The notes beneath the pieces are model-generated. The model made no database searches and was not told where the DNA came from. It was given only the letters and a program-made list of their open reading frames with translations. The position numbers were made by a program, and so were the translations under genes. A DNA stretch of 64,000 nucleotides, taken from contig JAFZVV010000005.1 in assembly GCA_017617615.1 (NCBI GenBank), positions 1 to 64,000 of the forward strand. The letters are read 5' to 3'. Source of the stretch: Prevotella sp. Its GTDB lineage: Bacteria > Bacteroidota > Bacteroidia > Bacteroidales > Bacteroidaceae. Positions 44,821-53,205 of the stretch are shown one piece after another; positions within the stretch are counted from its first letter, which is position 1, and each line of letters opens with the position of its first letter.

Positions 44821-46269
44821 ATGAGAAGATATATACTTGTTTCCTTGCTCATGCTGACATCTGCCATGGCTTTGGCCGACGATGAATATGCTTACAAGGA
44901 AGTGATTGCTCCGGATGAAGTCTATTCGGTGGATGTGGGCGCACCCCTTATAGCCACAAAACCATGCAACCGTGTAGAAATGCTTTATAAAATCGAATAT
45001 TTGAATTCCAATCGCGGAGACATGGTCACGCAACTGACCTTTAAAGGTTATAATCCTGGCGAGGCCTTCACGCGGCATGTTGTCGTGTGGATGTCGAATA
45101 CATTGAGTCGAAGAATTGAAGACACCGACTCGGAATCATTGACGAAGGTTTTTGAAGGCGATTGCATCATCGCTTCAGGAGGCAGTGCCGATGAACGTAT
45201 TCCCCTGCTGACCATTCCCTTGGAACATCCCTTGGAATATGATGGCTATTCGATACGGGCAATCATAGAGAGCACAGGCGACCCCGTAGACCAGGAAGTG
45301 TTTTTTGAACGTTTCCAATATCCTTGGTATTGTTGCCTTTCTACTGCCGAAGAGACAGGCGGCGAATGGAGCGAGCCTGAATATACCTATTTTCCCATCA
45401 CCACACTTACAATAGCCACACCTGTGGTCTATATGACGGGGAAGGTGTGCAACCAAGACAATATCCCCATCGCTGGTGCTACCATCCAGATGAAGAGTAC
45501 GGATTGGCCAACACCAACCGTTTATTCGGCCGAGACTGATGAAAACGGGAACTATTCCATCAGAATCGAAGATGGGAACAAGTATTTTTTGGCAACGGTG
45601 TCGGCCCCAGGCTGTGCCACATATACAGAGACATGTTCGGGAAATACTGCAAATCATGAATCGATACGGAATTTCACGCTCTACGACGCAGTAGAATACA
45701 AAGCCGGGCGGCGTGCCACCATCATGATGCCAGTGCCTCCAGATGCTTCGTTGGGGAAATACTTCAGGATGGACAGGACGGAAGACATGCAACTTATCTT
45801 TGAGCGCGAGCTCTCGCCTCAGGCCAATGTTCCATATGTCATCTTCCCAGACACAGACTTCTCCATAGACCTGAAACCATTGGACTTGACCATGGAGGCG
45901 GGAAAGACAAGCATACCTTATGTCGACTTTGTCGGGTCATACATCAATTATGATTTCCCGACGACCACTAACCAGGAACTGATATTCTTAGATGAAACAC
46001 CCGACTGTGGATTTGCCTATTACTACATTGAATTATGGGATGAATGGGTTGTCGGTGGCGGGCGGATAGGCGCGCTTAGGACTTGTATCATCGAGGACGG
46101 ATGGTATGGCAAGGAGTTGGTCTTCCACGATGGCACCAGCGACATAACGACAACGGCAAACGACGCAGTTGATGATGCCGCCGTTTATGACCTGCAAGGC
46201 CGACGGCTGACCGCCACTCCGCAAAAGGGCATATACATTGCCAAAGGCAAGAAAATCGTTGTTGAATAG
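44821..46269 (+). CDS. Secreted protein with carboxypeptidase-regulatory domain and T9SS tail
   Basis: The start at 44821 gives a signal peptide (MRRYILVSLLMLTSAMALA); the frame is open far upstream over guaD but has no function there. The 482-residue product has an N-terminal beta domain (about 30-195), a CarboxypepD_reg-like domain (about 200-270, VYMTGKVCNQDNIPIAGATI then DENGNYSI) and further beta strands. Its tail is of the T9SS type A kind (VYDLQGRRLTATPQKGIYIA). It is probably sorted through T9SS like the FISUMP proteins. A terminator follows 43 bp later. The function is unknown. Confidence 0.78.
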   Translation: MRRYILVSLLMLTSAMALADDEYAYKEVIAPDEVYSVDVGAPLIATKPCNRVEMLYKIEYLNSNRGDMVTQLTFKGYNPGEAFTRHVVVWMSNTLSRRIEDTDSESLTKVFEGDCIIASGGSADERIPLLTIPLEHPLEYDGYSIRAIIESTGDPVDQEVFFERFQYPWYCCLSTAEETGGEWSEPEYTYFPITTLTIATPVVYMTGKVCNQDNIPIAGATIQMKSTDWPTPTVYSAETDENGNYSIRIEDGNKYFLATVSAPGCATYTETCSGNTANHESIRNFTLYDAVEYKAGRRATIMMPVPPDASLGKYFRMDRTEDMQLIFERELSPQANVPYVIFPDTDFSIDLKPLDLTMEAGKTSIPYVDFVGSYINYDFPTTTNQELIFLDETPDCGFAYYYIELWDEWVVGGGRIGALRTCIIEDGWYGKELVFHDGTSDITTTANDAVDDAAVYDLQGRRLTATPQKGIYIAKGKKIVVE

Positions 46270-46311
46270 ACAAGCAGAATAGAAACACCTTTTGGGGGCA
46301 ATAGCCCGGGG

Positions 46312-46349
46312 GCGAGCGAGGATGGAAGTAGCGCATCCTCGCTCGCTTT
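46312..46349 (+). terminator. Intrinsic terminator
   Basis: GCGAGCGAGGATG and CATCCTCGCTCGC pair perfectly over 13 bp around a 9-nt loop, with a short T tract. It ends the guaD/secreted protein transcript. Confidence 0.8.
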
Positions 46350-46442
46350 GTAAAGAGAAGAGAGAGAAAAAAATGAAGGAAAATCAAAAAAAGTAGCGAT
46401 TTCTTGTTTAGATTGTGAAAGGTTGTTCGTTATATAAGTGTA

Positions 46443-46940
46443 ATGACACAAGAAGATTTCAAATACATGGCGAACGAGACGCGGACAAAGGCCGTGTCGG
46501 TAGCAGAAAAATTCGGGTTTTCCCAATATGACGCAGAAGACATTGCGCAAGACGTGATGCTTCGGCTATGGAGCTTGCACGAGCAGTTCGCCAATGCTGC
46601 CCATCTGAAAGCCTCTGCGACCATTACCGCCCGACACTTGTGTATTGACAAATGGCGCACAGCACATCAGCACAAGGAGATTGACAATGCCATACCGATT
46701 GCAGATGAGGACACACTCTACGACCGACTCGAATACACGGAACTGGAGCAATGGCTGGAAGGACAGATAGACCACCTGCCTTCCACATCGGCGACGGTGT
46801 TGAGGATGCGCCAGTTGGAGCATCGGGAAGTAGGCGAGATTGCCGACATCTTAGGCATACGTCCCGGCTCTGTATCCACGTTGCTCTCACGGGCAAGAAA
46901 CGAATTGCTAAACAAATTGAAGAGGAGGAACCAACAATGA
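46443..46940 (+). CDS. ECF-type RNA polymerase sigma factor
   Basis: The 165-residue product has sigma region 2 (DAEDIAQDVMLRLWSLH near residues 31-47, then ARHLCIDKWRT) and region 4 (HREVGEIADILGIRPGSVST, LLSRARNEL). It redirects RNA polymerase in response to an envelope signal. The anti-sigma gene overlaps its stop by 4 bp (ATGA). The DNA upstream lacks a TAnnTTTG box but reads GGTTGTTCGTTATATAAG, so the operon may be transcribed by its own sigma factor. There is no FecR/TonB-receptor partner, which differs from the usual polysaccharide-locus ECF systems. Confidence 0.9.
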   Translation: MTQEDFKYMANETRTKAVSVAEKFGFSQYDAEDIAQDVMLRLWSLHEQFANAAHLKASATITARHLCIDKWRTAHQHKEIDNAIPIADEDTLYDRLEYTELEQWLEGQIDHLPSTSATVLRMRQLEHREVGEIADILGIRPGSVSTLLSRARNELLNKLKRRNQQ

Positions 46941-47674
46941 ATAGACAGTACGACAAACAGGAAATAGCCCAGTTGCTCAGCAAGTTCATGGCAGGCGAGA
47001 CAAGCCTTGCCGAGGAACAAGAGTTGGCACAGTATTTCCGTACACATGAGGTAGACGAAGAGTGGACGGAATATAAGGAAATGTTCACACTTTTCGACAA
47101 TGGCGAGGTGGACATTGAGTTGGAAACCGAAACGTCAGAACATCTTGACAATGGCGACAGCGGGAAGATCAGGATGCTTCCCAAGACGGTCAGGGAGAAA
47201 CCAAAGATTGTCGCTCTCAAGTGGCTGACTGCTGTTGCCGCATGCGTACTCCTGCTTCTGATATTCCATTTCAGACAGAGCCCAACAGAGGAAAAGCCCA
47301 TTGTGGCAGAGGTGACAGAGCATCACACTCCTCAGGCCGATTCCCCGGCCACCTCTCCGTCAGTCTCCCCGTCTGTCGTTGAAGAGAAGAAGGAGGAGCA
47401 ATTGGCCGAAGTGCAGCCTGCATCACAGCCTGTGAACAAGCCAACGAAAGCCGTCAAGAGAAGAAGCACACAGGAAAGAACCATGCATGCAGAGGCTGAA
47501 CCAAAGCAGGAAAGCACTGAACCTGACAACCTTCCCGACGGTCCCGACACGACACCTGCTTTCAGACCATCGATGGAAGACCCGTTCCTCTTGGCAGCAG
47601 CACATGCGCAAGACATCCGTTCTCGCGGAGAACGGCTACATCAAGAAATCGCAATGTTAATGAACAACCCATAA
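46937..47674 (+). CDS. Putative anti-sigma factor
   Basis: The product is 245 residues. The N-terminal cytoplasmic part (MNRQYDKQEIAQLLSKFMAG..) resembles an anti-sigma domain and holds KFMAGETSLAEEQELAQYF, a pattern common in Bacteroidetes anti-sigmas. A single transmembrane helix is at about 95-113 (WLTAVAACVLLLLIFHF). The periplasmic part is a low-complexity Pro/Thr/Ser/Glu stalk with a short C-terminal helix (DIRSRGERLHQEIAMLM). There is no FecR domain. The 4-bp overlap with the sigma gene supports the role; the assignment rests on position and topology more than on motif. Confidence 0.75.
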   Translation: MNRQYDKQEIAQLLSKFMAGETSLAEEQELAQYFRTHEVDEEWTEYKEMFTLFDNGEVDIELETETSEHLDNGDSGKIRMLPKTVREKPKIVALKWLTAVAACVLLLLIFHFRQSPTEEKPIVAEVTEHHTPQADSPATSPSVSPSVVEEKKEEQLAEVQPASQPVNKPTKAVKRRSTQERTMHAEAEPKQESTEPDNLPDGPDTTPAFRPSMEDPFLLAAAHAQDIRSRGERLHQEIAMLMNNP

Positions 47675-47684
47675 ATACAGAATC

Positions 47685-48821
47685 ATGAAAAAGTTTATAT
47701 TTACCATATTGCTGGCGTTCCTCACTGCCACAGCACAGGGGCAGCCCAACCAGCGTCTCCAACAGTTGGATGAATTCCTTCAGCAGCAAGGCATCAACGT
47801 CAGCCACAAGCAGACCAATGCCATCGACGGCAGTATCACGCATTTGATGCATGCTTATCCTAACTTGGTCAATCTGCACCCCTCTTTCTCGCAGGATATG
47901 AGCGAGGAAGAGAAGCAAAGGCTCATCCACGAGTACGACAGTGTCAATGCCTTGCGACGCCAGTTTTTTGACAACATCCTCGACTCCATCCGCATCACCT
48001 TCGCCTGTCTGGGCAAGGAAGCTTCGGAGAACTATATGTACGAATACCACAAGAACGGCGTGGATACCATCAGTTACTCCTTGGCCTTCCTGAGTGAAAA
48101 CGATACGCTCCGTCCTTCACGCTACAACAATCTTGTGATTTTTGGCAGAGCCCGCGAAGCCGCCTTATTTGACTATCATGAGGGATACAGCGAATGGTTT
48201 GGGGGAATTGAGGGGATTGGCAACTACAACCACTCCTATTCCATACCTTCCGGCATCACATGGGACGACATGCAACCCTTTGATACCGTTGCTTTCTGTT
48301 CACACATTCAGCCTGTGTTGAAACAGTTGAAAAAACTGAAGGGGGCGAAGGCATATCCGGTTTACTGGCGGCACGACGAAGGCTTTAAGAAAGACGATGA
48401 TTTTGTTTCTTGGACAACTCGCCAAAGCGAATATAGTGACAACAAGCATACAGGACTGACTACTGGCATTCACTATTTCATCCCGTCTCAGCATAAAGAC
48501 GAGGCTGAAGCCCTCTATCGGCAACTCGACTCACTGGCATACGACTATGTCAACAGTCACCCCAAGCAGCCTTATAGCTACAATTTCACCCAGCGCTTCC
48601 CCTTTTTAAATCTCAAGCACATCGTCCAAGGGCATAGTTTTAAAGACGACAGCGAGTACTATCTCAGTTGCATGTGCGACAAAGACGGCAATTACCACAT
48701 CCTCACCCTCAACAACAATGGCGAACTCTGGGTTCCCCGCGACTGGCAGAACCTTAAGAGTTACATCAACGGAGAGAGGGTTTATCTCAAAGGAATGGAA
48801 CCAAAAAAAGAGAATGAGTAG
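47685..48821 (+). CDS. Secreted protein of the ECF operon, unknown
   Basis: The 378-residue protein has a signal peptide (MKKFIFTILLAFLTATAQG) and starts 10 bp after the anti-sigma gene, so it belongs to the operon. It has a helical N-terminal part (QRLQQLDEFLQQQGINVSH). A central region, YPVYWRHDEGFKKDDDFVSW followed by GIHYFIPSQHKDEAEALYRQ, is rich in aromatic and charged residues. I recognise no catalytic motif. It may be the signal sensor, substrate or effector of the sigma/anti-sigma pair. Confidence 0.7.
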   Translation: MKKFIFTILLAFLTATAQGQPNQRLQQLDEFLQQQGINVSHKQTNAIDGSITHLMHAYPNLVNLHPSFSQDMSEEEKQRLIHEYDSVNALRRQFFDNILDSIRITFACLGKEASENYMYEYHKNGVDTISYSLAFLSENDTLRPSRYNNLVIFGRAREAALFDYHEGYSEWFGGIEGIGNYNHSYSIPSGITWDDMQPFDTVAFCSHIQPVLKQLKKLKGAKAYPVYWRHDEGFKKDDDFVSWTTRQSEYSDNKHTGLTTGIHYFIPSQHKDEAEALYRQLDSLAYDYVNSHPKQPYSYNFTQRFPFLNLKHIVQGHSFKDDSEYYLSCMCDKDGNYHILTLNNNGELWVPRDWQNLKSYINGERVYLKGMEPKKENE

Positions 48822-48938
48822 TCTATTCCCTCACGACCCTTTTACCGCGAGATACACTCACTGAACAAGTCCATCAAGAAAATAGACGAATTCGGCAAAA
48901 GTTCAGAATGAAATCATCAACCACACCCTATCGTGATA

Positions 48939-48971
48939 GGCGGCTGTCGCTGTTGAAGCGCAGCCGCCTTT
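48939..48971 (+). terminator. Intrinsic terminator after the ECF operon
   Basis: GGCGGCTG and CAGCCGCC arms with an inner CGC/GCG pairing, followed by TTTC. Confidence 0.75.
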
Positions 48972-49053
48972 CATGTGTATTCGTATGGAAGCAAATGTTA
49001 AGACACCATGTCACTTTTCTCCCGGATCACGCTTTATATAGAAAAAAAAGATG

Positions 49054-49061
49054 TATTTTTG
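49054..49061 (+). promoter_or_regulatory. -7 box (TATTTTTG) for the FISUMP gene
   Basis: The box lies 114 nt before the ATG at 49176. No -33 TTTG was found. Confidence 0.5.
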
Positions 49062-49175
49062 TGACTGAAAATATGGGAAATGAGGATAATCTGTCTACAA
49101 AAGAAGGATTATTGATTTCAATGCCAATCACACATATCATTATAGCAAACAACCAACATAAAAACCGTTACAACG

Positions 49176-50552
49176 ATGAAAAAACTACTTTCTGTTCTTT
49201 CCATGATTATTGTAGTGTTAACGACCTATGCACAAACTTGTCCCGATGACAACCACCCACATGCCATCAACCTGGGGCTACCGTCGGGCACGAAGTGGGC
49301 GTGCTGCAACGTAGGGGCAGACAAGCCCGAAGGATTTGGTGGTCACTATGCTTGGGGCGAGACAGAGGAGAAAGAAGCGTATAATGAAGTCACATATCAA
49401 TATTGTACAGGTGAAGACCCCAACGATTACGGATGGTATGGCCAAAATACGCAATATCAGGACATTGGCAATGATATCGCAGGCACGCAATACGATGTCG
49501 CGCACGTGAAATGGGGCGACTCGTGGGTAATGCCGTCGGTTGATGAAATCAAAGAATTGTTCTACAACTGCACTTGCACTTTGACGTATATGAACGGTGT
49601 TTTTGGTCAAAAATTCACCAGTAAGAGCAATGGTGCTTCCATTTTCTTGCCTGCAGCGGATCTCTCCTACCCCGGTCTCATCGGCGAATACTGGTCGTCT
49701 ACGCAGCAACAGTCGAACTTGAAATGGGCCTATGGTCTGTATTTCCATTCAGACGGCACGAACTGGGATTACTTCGCCCGCGCCATCGGTCTCACGATAC
49801 GCCCGGTCAAAAAAGGAACCGATGCACAAACTTGTCCCGATGAAAACCATCCACATATCATCGACCTGGGCCTGCCGTCCGGCACGAAGTGGGCGTGCTG
49901 CAACGTGGGGACAGACAAGCCTGAGGGCTACGGTGGTTACTATGCATGGGGAGAGACGGAGGAGAAGACTTCTTACGATTGGAGCACCTACACGCTTTGC
50001 GACGGTAGTGAAAGCACCTGCCACGATATAGGCAGCAACATTGCCGGCACGGAATACGACGTTGCGCACGTGAAATGGGGTGGTTCCTGGGTGATGCCGA
50101 CAAAAGACCAGCTGGCGGAATTGTTGTATTATTGCACCAGTCAGTGGACAACGAAGAACGGGGTCAATGGTCGGGCTTTCACAGGTCGAAATGGCTGCAC
50201 GATATTCTTGCCTGCGGCAGGCTTCTATTGGTTTGATGAAATCCTCGACACTGGCATCATCGGCGACTACTGGTCGTCCACACAGGGTCAGTCAGGTTCG
50301 CACACCGCCTGTGGCATGGATTTCAATGACGGTGGCAGGTCGCGGTTTGAAGGCTACCGCTACTGCGGTCGCTCGGTTCGCCCAGTCTTAAGCGAAACAA
50401 ATAGCATAAATCTTCCTCAAATATCTTCTTTCAAATCAAGCCAAGCCATCTATAACCTCTACGGTATAAAAGTCGCAGACACCATAGCCCACATCGAAGC
50501 CCTGTCTCCTGGCATCTACATCGTCAATGGCAAGAAAATCGTGATTAAGTGA
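49176..50552 (+). CDS. Secreted protein with two FISUMP-like domains and T9SS tail
   Basis: The 458-residue protein has a signal peptide (MKKLLSVLSMIIVVLTTYAQ) and then two FISUMP-like domains (about 21-208 and 219-404). The domains share LGLPSGTKWACCNVG, YYAWGETEEK, VAHVKWG-SWVMP, FLPAA and YWSSTQ. A T9SS-type tail follows (IYNLYGIKV... GIYIVNGKK). It is a close paralogue of the genes at 1835 and 3540 and even shares their signature in DNA. It contains only FISUMP units and no Ig spacer. The 3' end runs into dispersed repeat copy 2. Confidence 0.8.
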   Translation: MKKLLSVLSMIIVVLTTYAQTCPDDNHPHAINLGLPSGTKWACCNVGADKPEGFGGHYAWGETEEKEAYNEVTYQYCTGEDPNDYGWYGQNTQYQDIGNDIAGTQYDVAHVKWGDSWVMPSVDEIKELFYNCTCTLTYMNGVFGQKFTSKSNGASIFLPAADLSYPGLIGEYWSSTQQQSNLKWAYGLYFHSDGTNWDYFARAIGLTIRPVKKGTDAQTCPDENHPHIIDLGLPSGTKWACCNVGTDKPEGYGGYYAWGETEEKTSYDWSTYTLCDGSESTCHDIGSNIAGTEYDVAHVKWGGSWVMPTKDQLAELLYYCTSQWTTKNGVNGRAFTGRNGCTIFLPAAGFYWFDEILDTGIIGDYWSSTQGQSGSHTACGMDFNDGGRSRFEGYRYCGRSVRPVLSETNSINLPQISSFKSSQAIYNLYGIKVADTIAHIEALSPGIYIVNGKKIVIK

Positions 50553-50600
50553 GAGGAAAGATGAACTTGCTCGATCTTTCCTGAACGTTTGGAGCAGCGA
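50537..50600 (+). repeat. Dispersed repeat, copy 2, at the 3' end of a FISUMP gene
   Basis: AATCGTGATTAAGTGAGAGG, then AACTTGCTCGATCTTTCC and TGAACGTTTGGAGCAGCGA. It aligns with copy 1 (6608-6680) and, in its first half and end, with copy 3 (60811-60873). AAAGTCGTGATTAAGTAA at about 50678-50695 is another short echo of the coding tail. Confidence 0.5.
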
Positions 50601-50742
50601 GAGCCATAAAACTAGTTTAAATGGCCGAGTCGTGACAAACGAAGACAAAGTCAACGGGAACGAGTTAGAGCGAAGCTCAAAGTCGTGATTAAGTAATGGC
50701 AGAATGAAATCGAATAATAGGGAAAAATATCCATATTTTTAT

Positions 50743-50750
50743 TACCTTTG
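50743..50750 (+). promoter_or_regulatory. -7 box (TACCTTTG) for the thioredoxin-fold gene
   Basis: TACCTTTG is 38 nt before the ATG at 50789. Confidence 0.55.
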
Positions 50751-50788
50751 CATTCGATTAATTATAGATTGCTGAAAAATAATTAAGA

Positions 50789-53125
50789 ATGAATTTGAAA
50801 CAAACCACCATCACCATCCTCCTTGCTTTCGTCGCTGTGACGGGATGGGCGCAAACAAAAGTATGGAACACTATTGTGACGGGCTACGCCAACACACCCA
50901 TCATCAATGTAACCAAAGTATCCATCTACGACGACCGCACAGAGGTGTTCGTACATCTTGAAATGCCAGAACAAGCGGCAGGGGAATCTGTCCCCCTCGC
51001 CACCACCCCTACGCTGCACGCAGATGGGAAGCAATACGCCGTGAAGGGGGCAACGGTCATCTCCCTGACCGAACCCTACAAAATCCCAGCGGACGGCAAG
51101 GTGGATTTCTCGCTTATCTTCGACCCTATACCTGCCGACACCAAGTTGATAGATGTGGCTGAGCCTAACGCATGGAGTATTTACAACATCCGTGACGCAG
51201 AGGCCCAGCCCAACGAAATAACCGATACCTATTGGCGCAATGAGGCCACGGGCGACTGGCTGATTGGATTTACGCCGAAGCATGTCATATATGACAACAA
51301 AATATGGGACATCGCCGGTAAGACGGAAAAGAAGGATACCTATACCTTTACGCTCAGCAATGGCACCACCATCAAGGTGGGCAAGATGAAGAAAGGTCAA
51401 CGCACCATCGCCATTGGCAGCGACAAACCCGTTAAATGCAGTCTTATCACTGGCACCTCTCTGCCCGACTATCCGACAAAGGACACACGCAAGGGTTTTG
51501 TGGACAATGGCTACAGAACGGGTGACAGCGTGACGATTATAGGCTGGCTGAAAGATATGCCGAAAGAAGCATGGGAGAGAAAAGGCCGTGAGTTTGGGGT
51601 GATTGTTGAAAATATCTTAAATTTTAAAGAAGAGAGCACATACGCCTTGATGGACTCACTCGGACGCTTCACCTTGAAAATGCCGCTGCTCAACACGTCG
51701 GAGGCGTTTCTCGATGGGAACTGGACGGGCAGAAGTACGGTTTTGGAGCCAGGCAAGGTATATTTTTTCCTCTTCGACTTCAAGACTGGACAGAGACTAT
51801 GGATGGGCGACGATGTCAGGTTGCAGAACGAACTCTTTACCCATCCCCATTTGTATGACCATGATGAGATAGACCGTAGTCGTCATGACCTTGACGCTAT
51901 GACTTATCTGGCCCGGGAGGACAGTGTCAGAAAAATGCAGATGAGCGAGTTGGAGCAATTGGTCACAGACTACCCCAATCTCTCACAACGCTATCAGGAT
52001 TATGTGGCAGGATACTATCAGAACTTACAAGGAGAATCGATGATGCAGGCTCGCTTCTATTTCCCAAACAACGAGATGCCACAGGAATATATGGACTACG
52101 CTGGCAGGGAAATATGGCAGAAGGCCATCAAGCCCTACACGCTGTATCGTGATTTTAGCACTTTCATGCGTGGCTATCTCCACGAGGTCATGCGCAAACG
52201 AGTCTGGACAGTCAACTGGAACATCTATGATTACATCAATGAGATAGCCTCGAACGACGAGGAACTGTCGCTACTGACCCAATGGAAGGCCTGGTATATC
52301 GATGCCGTCGCCAAGGTCGATGCCGCTCCAACCCCGGAAGAAAAGCAGAAAGTTGCAGAACAACTGAATGCCGACAATGCCGACATGTTGTCGGAGGTAA
52401 ATAGAATTTTCAGCAGTCCGAAAGGCCTGAAAGTGCAGAACGGTATCCACCTCACCATCCGGATGAAGCAAGAAGTCTTTGCACTGGATTCAATGGGTAC
52501 CGACCCCATTCTCAAGGACATTCATCTTTCACAGTTAATCAATGCTATGATTGATGAAACACACACATCACTGGCACCGATGGCCATCGACACGCTGAAA
52601 GCACTGTATACCCATCATATTGGCATCGAAGGCATTGAACAGAAGAATGCCTACTATCTGGCCCTCGAGAACCGCGAGTTCGACAAACTGGTGCTCAAGT
52701 CGTCGGACAATCTCAAGGATATTTCAGAGGGCGAGGCACTGCTGAAGAGACTCATCGAACCCTATAAGGGCAAGTTCGTGCTCCTCGACATCTGGGGCAC
52801 TTGGTGTGGCCCTTGCAAGGAAGCCCTCAGTCACTCCACGGAGGAATATGCCCGTCTGAAGGATTATGACATCCAATATCTCTACCTCGCCAACCGCAGT
52901 CCCCAGGATGCATGGGAGAACATCATCAAGGAGTACAACGTCAGCGGTCCGAACGTAGCCCACTACAATCTGCCAAACGACCAGCAGGCCGCCATCGAGC
53001 ACCACCTCAACGTACACTCTTTCCCCACCTACAAACTCTTCGACCGCAACGGCAACCTACTTGACTTGCATGTCGACCCCCGCAACCTCGAAGGGTTGGC
53101 CAGCCTCTTGGAACAGATGAAGTAA
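50789..53125 (+). CDS. Large secreted protein with C-terminal thioredoxin domain
   Basis: The 778-residue product has a signal peptide (MNLKQTTITILLAFVAVTGW, then AQ), a long unassigned beta-rich N-terminal region (about 25-330) and a helical middle. A thioredoxin-like domain is at about 640-778, with WGTWCGPCKEAL (Cys 673 and Cys 676) and HSFPTYKLF containing the cis-Pro. In Bacteroidetes, TlpA-type proteins with long N-terminal domains are common and act as periplasmic disulfide reductases or isomerases, often inside carbohydrate or stress loci. The substrate is unknown. No coding neighbour suggests a partner. Confidence 0.85.
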   Translation: MNLKQTTITILLAFVAVTGWAQTKVWNTIVTGYANTPIINVTKVSIYDDRTEVFVHLEMPEQAAGESVPLATTPTLHADGKQYAVKGATVISLTEPYKIPADGKVDFSLIFDPIPADTKLIDVAEPNAWSIYNIRDAEAQPNEITDTYWRNEATGDWLIGFTPKHVIYDNKIWDIAGKTEKKDTYTFTLSNGTTIKVGKMKKGQRTIAIGSDKPVKCSLITGTSLPDYPTKDTRKGFVDNGYRTGDSVTIIGWLKDMPKEAWERKGREFGVIVENILNFKEESTYALMDSLGRFTLKMPLLNTSEAFLDGNWTGRSTVLEPGKVYFFLFDFKTGQRLWMGDDVRLQNELFTHPHLYDHDEIDRSRHDLDAMTYLAREDSVRKMQMSELEQLVTDYPNLSQRYQDYVAGYYQNLQGESMMQARFYFPNNEMPQEYMDYAGREIWQKAIKPYTLYRDFSTFMRGYLHEVMRKRVWTVNWNIYDYINEIASNDEELSLLTQWKAWYIDAVAKVDAAPTPEEKQKVAEQLNADNADMLSEVNRIFSSPKGLKVQNGIHLTIRMKQEVFALDSMGTDPILKDIHLSQLINAMIDETHTSLAPMAIDTLKALYTHHIGIEGIEQKNAYYLALENREFDKLVLKSSDNLKDISEGEALLKRLIEPYKGKFVLLDIWGTWCGPCKEALSHSTEEYARLKDYDIQYLYLANRSPQDAWENIIKEYNVSGPNVAHYNLPNDQQAAIEHHLNVHSFPTYKLFDRNGNLLDLHVDPRNLEGLASLLEQMK

Positions 53126-53205
53126 GACAGCAATTTTGGAAAAACTGAGCCCAAATAGTGTGGCACCACATAAAAAGAATTTTCGTAAACGAACTATGCT
53201 ATACG

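Larger units (their letters stand above)
48822..49175. other. 354-bp gap between the ECF operon and the FISUMP gene
   Basis: It contains a terminator (48939-48971), then a -7 box at 49054-49061 for the next gene. I see no further gene; a 113-codon open frame across it and into the next gene has no coding features. Confidence 0.5.

Noticed and set aside
48908..49249. 113-codon frame upstream of the third FISUMP gene
   Set aside because: It spans a terminator and a promoter and overlaps the signal peptide of the real gene in another frame.
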